A DNA stretch of 26,968 nt from DATADD01 sp046262355 (GTDB lineage: Bacteria; Actinomycetota; CADDZG01; WHSQ01), in contig JBHEMX010000103.1 in NCBI GenBank assembly GCA_046262355.1, positions 1 to 26,968 of the forward strand, written 5' to 3'. How positions within the stretch are numbered: position 1 is the first letter of the stretch; each line of letters opens with the position of its first letter. The notes below the pieces were generated by a model. It did not search any database. It had not been told where the DNA came from and worked only from the letters and a program-made list of their open reading frames with translations. The position numbers and the translations under genes are program-made. Below are positions 23,178-26,968 of this stretch, in pieces.

Positions 23178-24578
23178 ATGAGCTCTCACATGATCGACGA
23201 CGGCGGAACGCTGGTCGTGTGCCCGTCGATCAGCTTTCCCGCCGTCGAGCTCAGGAAGATTACCGGCATCCAGCATTACGAGGAACGCCTGCTCTTCGTA
23301 TCGCTGAGGCTGCGCGACCCGGGCATGCGCCTGGTCTACATCACCTCGATGCCCATCGATCCAGAGGTCGTCGACTACTACCTCGGCTTCCTTCCGGAGC
23401 CAGACGACGCTCGCCGGCGACTGCATCTGGTGACGGTCGGCGATCCGGAGCCGCGCGCGCTCAGCGCCAAGCTGTTGGAGCGGCGCGATCTCATCGATCG
23501 CATCCGGGTGCTCGCCGGCGACCCCTCGTGTGCGTATCTGCTGCCGTTCAACGTCACGTCGTGGGAGGCCGCGCTCGCGGACCTGCTCGGGCTGCGCGTC
23601 TTCGGGCCGCGGCCGGAGTTGAGCCCTCTCGGTTCCAAGAGCGGCGCCCGCCGGCTCGCTCGCGCGGCCGGCGTGGACGTGGTCGACGGCGAGGAGGACC
23701 TCTGGTCGGTCGAGGCCATAGAGGAAGCGGTCTCGGGCCTCCTGCGACGGCGCGCCGGGGCGCGCGCAGTGGTCATCAAGCTCAACAACGGCTTCTCGGG
23801 ACAGGGCAATGCGATCTTGGAGGCCGGGCAAGCTTGCTCGCCGCTGCAGGAGTCGCCCATCACCTTCTGTGCGGCCGAGGAATCGTGGTCGTCGTTCGAG
23901 CGAAAGATAGCCTCGGGGGGAGCCGTGATCGAAGAGCTCATTCGACTGCCCGGTGTGACGTCCCCGAGTGTACAGATGTGCATCCTTCCCGGCGGCGAGG
24001 TCCAGCTTCTGTCAACCCACGATCAGATCCTCGGGGGCCCCGACGACCAGGTCTATCTCGGATGCCGCTTCCCGGCGCGCCCCGAGTACCGGAGCCTCAT
24101 TCAGGAGCTCGGCCTGCGGATCGCCGATGCCCTTGCCGGACGCGGCGTCGTCGGACCCTTCGGGGTCGATTTCCTGGTCGCGCCGGACGGGGACGGCCGT
24201 CGTGCTTACCTCAGCGAGATCAATCTGCGCATGGGCGGGACGACTCACCCGTTCACGATGGCGCAGCTCATTACGGGCGGCGCCTACGAGCCGTCCAGCG
24301 GCGAGTTGACCGTGGACGGTGACTCCGTCGTCTACCTGGCGACCGACAACCTGAAGTCGGACGGATACGTGGGGCTCAAGCCGCGCGCGGTGATGGATGC
24401 TGTGGCCGCAAGCGGTCTGGCGTTCGACGCATCTTCGAGATCCGGCGTGACCCTTCATCTCCTCGGCGCCCTCCCGCGCTTCGGCAAGTTCGGCGCGATG
24501 TGTCTCGGCAGCTCTCACGAGCAGTGCGACGACCTCTATCGGGCGCTGGTGACCACGATCGAAGATCTCGTCGAGTGA
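23178..24578 (+). CDS. PGM1-like ATP-grasp carboxylate-amine ligase
   Basis: A 466-residue ATP-grasp protein. An N-terminal pre-ATP-grasp domain (about 1-160) ends in LPFNVTSWEAALADLLGLRV. PELSPLGSKSGARRLARAAGV marks the start of the ATP-grasp fold. VVIKLNNGFSGQGN is the ATP-binding lysine loop. VGPFGVDFLV and SEINLRMGGTTHP carry the metal-binding Glu and Asn. The overall layout resembles the pheganomycin peptide ligase PGM1, which joins an amino or guanidino acid to a peptide. Here the substrates are unknown. No ribosomal peptide gene is seen nearby, so a peptide product is speculative; gamma-glutamyl- or dipeptide-type ligation is equally possible. ATG 23178 follows the plus-strand -10 TAGGCT. 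Confidence 0.87.
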   Translation: MSSHMIDDGGTLVVCPSISFPAVELRKITGIQHYEERLLFVSLRLRDPGMRLVYITSMPIDPEVVDYYLGFLPEPDDARRRLHLVTVGDPEPRALSAKLLERRDLIDRIRVLAGDPSCAYLLPFNVTSWEAALADLLGLRVFGPRPELSPLGSKSGARRLARAAGVDVVDGEEDLWSVEAIEEAVSGLLRRRAGARAVVIKLNNGFSGQGNAILEAGQACSPLQESPITFCAAEESWSSFERKIASGGAVIEELIRLPGVTSPSVQMCILPGGEVQLLSTHDQILGGPDDQVYLGCRFPARPEYRSLIQELGLRIADALAGRGVVGPFGVDFLVAPDGDGRRAYLSEINLRMGGTTHPFTMAQLITGGAYEPSSGELTVDGDSVVYLATDNLKSDGYVGLKPRAVMDAVAASGLAFDASSRSGVTLHLLGALPRFGKFGAMCLGSSHEQCDDLYRALVTTIEDLVE

Positions 24579-24585
24579 CCGAGCG

Positions 24586-25614
24586 TTAGCTCGGCTGCTC
24601 GGAGCGCAGACCCCGGCCGCTGCGCCGCGCCGCGAGCGCCGACAGCGCCTCGAGCACGATCCTGTGACCCGCCATCGCGGTGATGCTCGCGTGGTCGTAG
24701 GGCGGCGACACCTCCACGACCTCCATCCCCACGATGCCGCGCTCGAGGGTGAGACGGCGGACGGCCCGCAGCAGCTCGCGCGTCGTCATGCCTCCGGGCT
24801 CGGGCGTTCCGGTCCCGGGCGCGTACGCGGGGTCGAGCGCGTCGATGTCGACGGACAGGTACAGCCAGCGTGCCTCGCCGACCTCGACGAGCACGTCGTC
24901 GATGACTGCGTCGATGCCGCGCTCGGTGACCTCCTGCATCAGGTGCCAGCGCACGCCGGCCGTGCGCATCCAGTCGAATTCCTTCGGCCCCGGCCAGTAG
25001 CCGCGCAGCCCGACCTGCACCAGACGGTCACCGGGGAGGATGCCGTCCTCGATGAGGTAGCGGAAGGGGCTGCCGTGAGACGCCTTTACGCCCCACACGT
25101 CAAGCGCCGTGTCCGCGTGGGTGTCGAACTGCACGACCGCGAGCGTGCCCGCCGCGTGCCGTGAGGCAACCGCCGAGACGTCCGGATAGGCGATCGAGTG
25201 GTCACCTCCGAGCACGATGGGGACGGCGCCCGCCTCCAGGACCCGCTCGACCGCGTCTCGGACCGCCCGATGGCTCCTGTCGGCGTCGCCGGGGACCACC
25301 GATGCGTCCCCATGATCCACGACCGTGAGCTCTGCGAAGGCGTCGACGCCGAGGTCCATGCTCCAGGCCTCGGGAGGTCCGCCGCCGCCGACCGCCATGC
25401 GGATCTCGCGCGGGCCGAAGCGCGTCCCGGGTCGGTGCGAGACCGTGTCGTCCATCGGCGCACCGAGGATGACCACGTCGGCTCCGTGGAGCTGCGACGG
25501 GTCCAGAACGAGGGGGATCTTCTGGAACGACAGGCCTCCGGAGTAGGCAGGCTCGTCGGGGCGATTGATGCGCACCGGCGCATCTTCCCAGAACCGCACG
25601 GGGCGCTCGTGCAC
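24586..25614 (-). CDS. Ureohydrolase of the arginase/agmatinase family
   Basis: A 342-residue manganese enzyme. All six expected metal ligands are present: His139 (GGDHS), Asp164, His166 and Asp168 (FDTHADT), and Asp256 and Asp258 (VDIDALDP). SHRPGTRFGP and GTGTPEPGG complete the family pattern. The overall sequence fits the agmatinase/guanidino-acid hydrolase branch rather than arginase, so the likely reaction is hydrolysis of a guanidino compound to an amine and urea. The start is GTG 25614 with no strong ribosome-binding site; a shorter start within the first ten residues is possible. It ends 7 bp from the convergent ATP-grasp gene. The 69-bp gap 25615-25683 separates it from the divergent Rieske gene. 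Confidence 0.9.
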   Translation of the reverse strand: MHERPVRFWEDAPVRINRPDEPAYSGGLSFQKIPLVLDPSQLHGADVVILGAPMDDTVSHRPGTRFGPREIRMAVGGGGPPEAWSMDLGVDAFAELTVVDHGDASVVPGDADRSHRAVRDAVERVLEAGAVPIVLGGDHSIAYPDVSAVASRHAAGTLAVVQFDTHADTALDVWGVKASHGSPFRYLIEDGILPGDRLVQVGLRGYWPGPKEFDWMRTAGVRWHLMQEVTERGIDAVIDDVLVEVGEARWLYLSVDIDALDPAYAPGTGTPEPGGMTTRELLRAVRRLTLERGIVGMEVVEVSPPYDHASITAMAGHRIVLEALSALAARRSGRGLRSEQPS

Positions 25615-25683
25615 GCGTCGGCGGCGCCCCGGAGTCGTTCATCACGAGGCCCTGTCTGTTTCCTGGCGCGCCGAAGGGGAACG

Positions 25684-26580
25684 ATGCGCCCAACGACTCC
25701 CGACGGAAAGGGGGCCACCATCCGTAGTGGCTTTCGGCTGTACCGGGCGACGGAGAAGATCGAGCGCAACGAGCTCCTCGATCGCCCGTCGGACCAGCTT
25801 CGTTCCGCGGTTGAGGCCGTGGTGCCGTATGGACCTGTGAAGGACGCTCTGTCGGGAACCTGGCTCGGACACGCGCTCCATCCGGTGTTGACGGACCTGC
25901 CCATAGGAGCGTGGCTGTCTTCGTCCCTGCTCGACTTCTTCGGCGGGGAGGCGACTGAGAAGTCCTCCGAGAGATTGATCGCATTCGGGCTCGTCGCGGC
26001 GGCGCCCACGATGGCATCTGGTCTAGCGGACTGGGTCGACGCCGACCAGAGGGAGCGCCGGGTTGGGCTGATCCACGCCGCGACGAACGCGGCCGCCTTG
26101 TTGCTCTACGCGGCTTCGTTGTCCGCGCGCAAGAAGGATCGGCAGCGGGCAGGGACCGTACTGGGACTGGCCGGGGGAGCGACCGTCATGGTGGGCGGCT
26201 ATCTGGGCGGCCACCTGACCCTGGCGCGCGGCGTGGGTGTGGACAACACGGCCTTCGAGCGGCTCGTGCCGGAGTGGACGAGGGTGGCCGCAGCCGCCGA
26301 CTTTCCCGAGGATCAGCCGCTCCTCGTGGATGCAGGGGGCGTCGCGGTCATGCTGGTGCGGCGCGCCGGCACGATCGGCGCGCTCGCCAACACCTGCTCG
26401 CACCGCGGCGGTCCTCTCCACGAGGGCCGGCTGAGCGATGGATGCGTCACATGCCCGTGGCACGGGAGCCAGTTCAGGATGGACGACGGCAGCGTCGTCA
26501 GAGGGCCCGCAAGCGCCCCTCAGCCCGCCTACGAGGTGCGCGTCGCCGGAGACGACGTCGAGGTGCGCGGCCCCAAGTAG
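25684..26580 (+). CDS. DUF2231 membrane domain fused to a Rieske [2Fe-2S] domain
   Basis: A 298-residue protein. The N-terminal part (about 50-185) is a DUF2231 membrane domain with the family motif LGHALHPVLTDLPIGAW and about four hydrophobic segments. The C-terminal part (from about 195) is a Rieske-type ferredoxin with ligands Cys238 and His240 (CSHRGGPLHEG) and Cys257 and His260 (CPWHGSQF). The Rieske centre would transfer electrons at or near the membrane; the partner is unknown. ATG 25684 has GAAGGGGA upstream, which settles the start against the longer open frame from 25198. Confidence 0.9.
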   Translation: MRPTTPDGKGATIRSGFRLYRATEKIERNELLDRPSDQLRSAVEAVVPYGPVKDALSGTWLGHALHPVLTDLPIGAWLSSSLLDFFGGEATEKSSERLIAFGLVAAAPTMASGLADWVDADQRERRVGLIHAATNAAALLLYAASLSARKKDRQRAGTVLGLAGGATVMVGGYLGGHLTLARGVGVDNTAFERLVPEWTRVAAAADFPEDQPLLVDAGGVAVMLVRRAGTIGALANTCSHRGGPLHEGRLSDGCVTCPWHGSQFRMDDGSVVRGPASAPQPAYEVRVAGDDVEVRGPK

Positions 26581-26637
26581 CAACGACGGCCGGCTCCGCG
26601 CATCTCCCAGGGATCCGCCTGCCCCCCGAGCTCGCCG

Positions 26638-26968
26638 GTGCGCCGTAGAGCGACCAGATGCCATCCACCGTCGCTCAGCGGGGACAGGCCCACAGGTCCG
26701 AAACCCGGGGCTCATGGAGCGGGAGGAGCGGATTCATGACGGAGGACTGGTTCTGCGAGAAGCCTTAAGGCTCTGAAGCCGCCTATCACGCTGAGGCTCC
26801 GCGCCAAGTTGGCAGCGGTGAAGCGTGCCTAGGTGGCTGGTGCCGAATAGGCCATTCCGGTAGCAACGGCGATGCGGTGGCCGCCGAAGGGCCCTGGGCG
26901 GGCCAAGTGCCCGCGAAATCGTCGTGAAAGCCGGGTAACGACGGGCCCAAGCGACTGCCGCTTCAAGA
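26638..26968 (+). ncRNA. Candidate structured RNA, possibly the 5' part of a group II intron
   Basis: No credible protein is seen in 26581-26968. The sequence is unusually rich in helices. GAGCGAC (26648-26654) pairs with GTCGCTC (26670-26676), and AGCC/GGCT with loop TTAA at 26761-26772. GGCA 26811 pairs with TGCC 26829. A three-way junction is closed by GGGCC 26889/GGCCC 26948 and contains GCGGGC-CAAGT-GCCCGC (26898-26914) and CGTCGT/ACGACG (26920-26943). AAGCG/CGCTT (26949-26963) follows. GTGCG at 26638 matches the GUGYG 5' end of group II introns, and the helical density resembles intron domain I. No maturase or 3' end is in the window, so the identity is tentative. Confidence 0.4.

Noticed and set aside
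26438..26776. 112-codon plus-strand frame at the right end
   Set aside because: The first half is an out-of-frame shadow of the Rieske domain, and the second half crosses the helix-rich region. No domain is recognisable.

Overview
The window is about 27 kb of GC-rich DNA with frequent GTG starts, many 1-28 bp overlaps between successive genes, and several first-in-operon genes whose start codon sits 7 bp after a TANNNT hexamer. That hexamer and spacing is typical of leaderless transcripts in Actinomycetota. Together with the gene content (an 11-gene nuo operon without nuoEFG, an OmpR-type two-component pair, a PGM1-like ATP-grasp ligase) it suggests a chromosomal segment of an actinobacterium. 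I cannot name the genus.

Bases 31-7479 are a divergently transcribed eight-gene block. The minus-strand arm encodes, in order of transcription, a family 2 glycosyltransferase, a DUF2064 nucleotidyl/glycosyltransferase-like protein, a class I methyltransferase and a membrane b561/molybdopterin oxidoreductase. The plus-strand arm encodes a multi-spanning membrane protein resembling GT-C enzymes, a response regulator, a sensor kinase and an NAD-dependent sugar epimerase carrying a CxxH/CxxC insert. Starts and stops overlap tightly in both arms, so each arm is probably one mRNA and the two may serve one uncharacterised envelope-sugar pathway.

Bases 7747-18695 are a complete nuoABCDHIJKLMN operon: quinone-reducing and proton-pumping modules without the NADH-oxidising subunits E, F and G. 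Its electrons may come from ferredoxin or another donor. NuoI carries an unusual ~300-residue Pro/Ala/Glu-rich C-terminal tail that ends in two copies of a 38-residue helical motif. NuoD has Trp where the quinone-site Tyr is expected.

Bases 18664-19644 (minus) encode a sugar-nucleotide pyrophosphorylase. It is followed by tRNA-Tyr(GTA) and a 92-bp-period direct repeat.

Bases 20182-26580 hold a metabolic island: FAD amine oxidase-like protein, short-chain dehydrogenase, sirtuin, PGM1-like ATP-grasp ligase, Mn-dependent ureohydrolase, and a DUF2231-Rieske membrane protein. The first five could form a polyamine or guanidino-compound route, but this is inference.

Bases 26581-26968 have no convincing gene. 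They are dense in helices, including a three-way junction, and a GTGCG at 26638 could be the 5' end of a group II intron whose body lies beyond the window.
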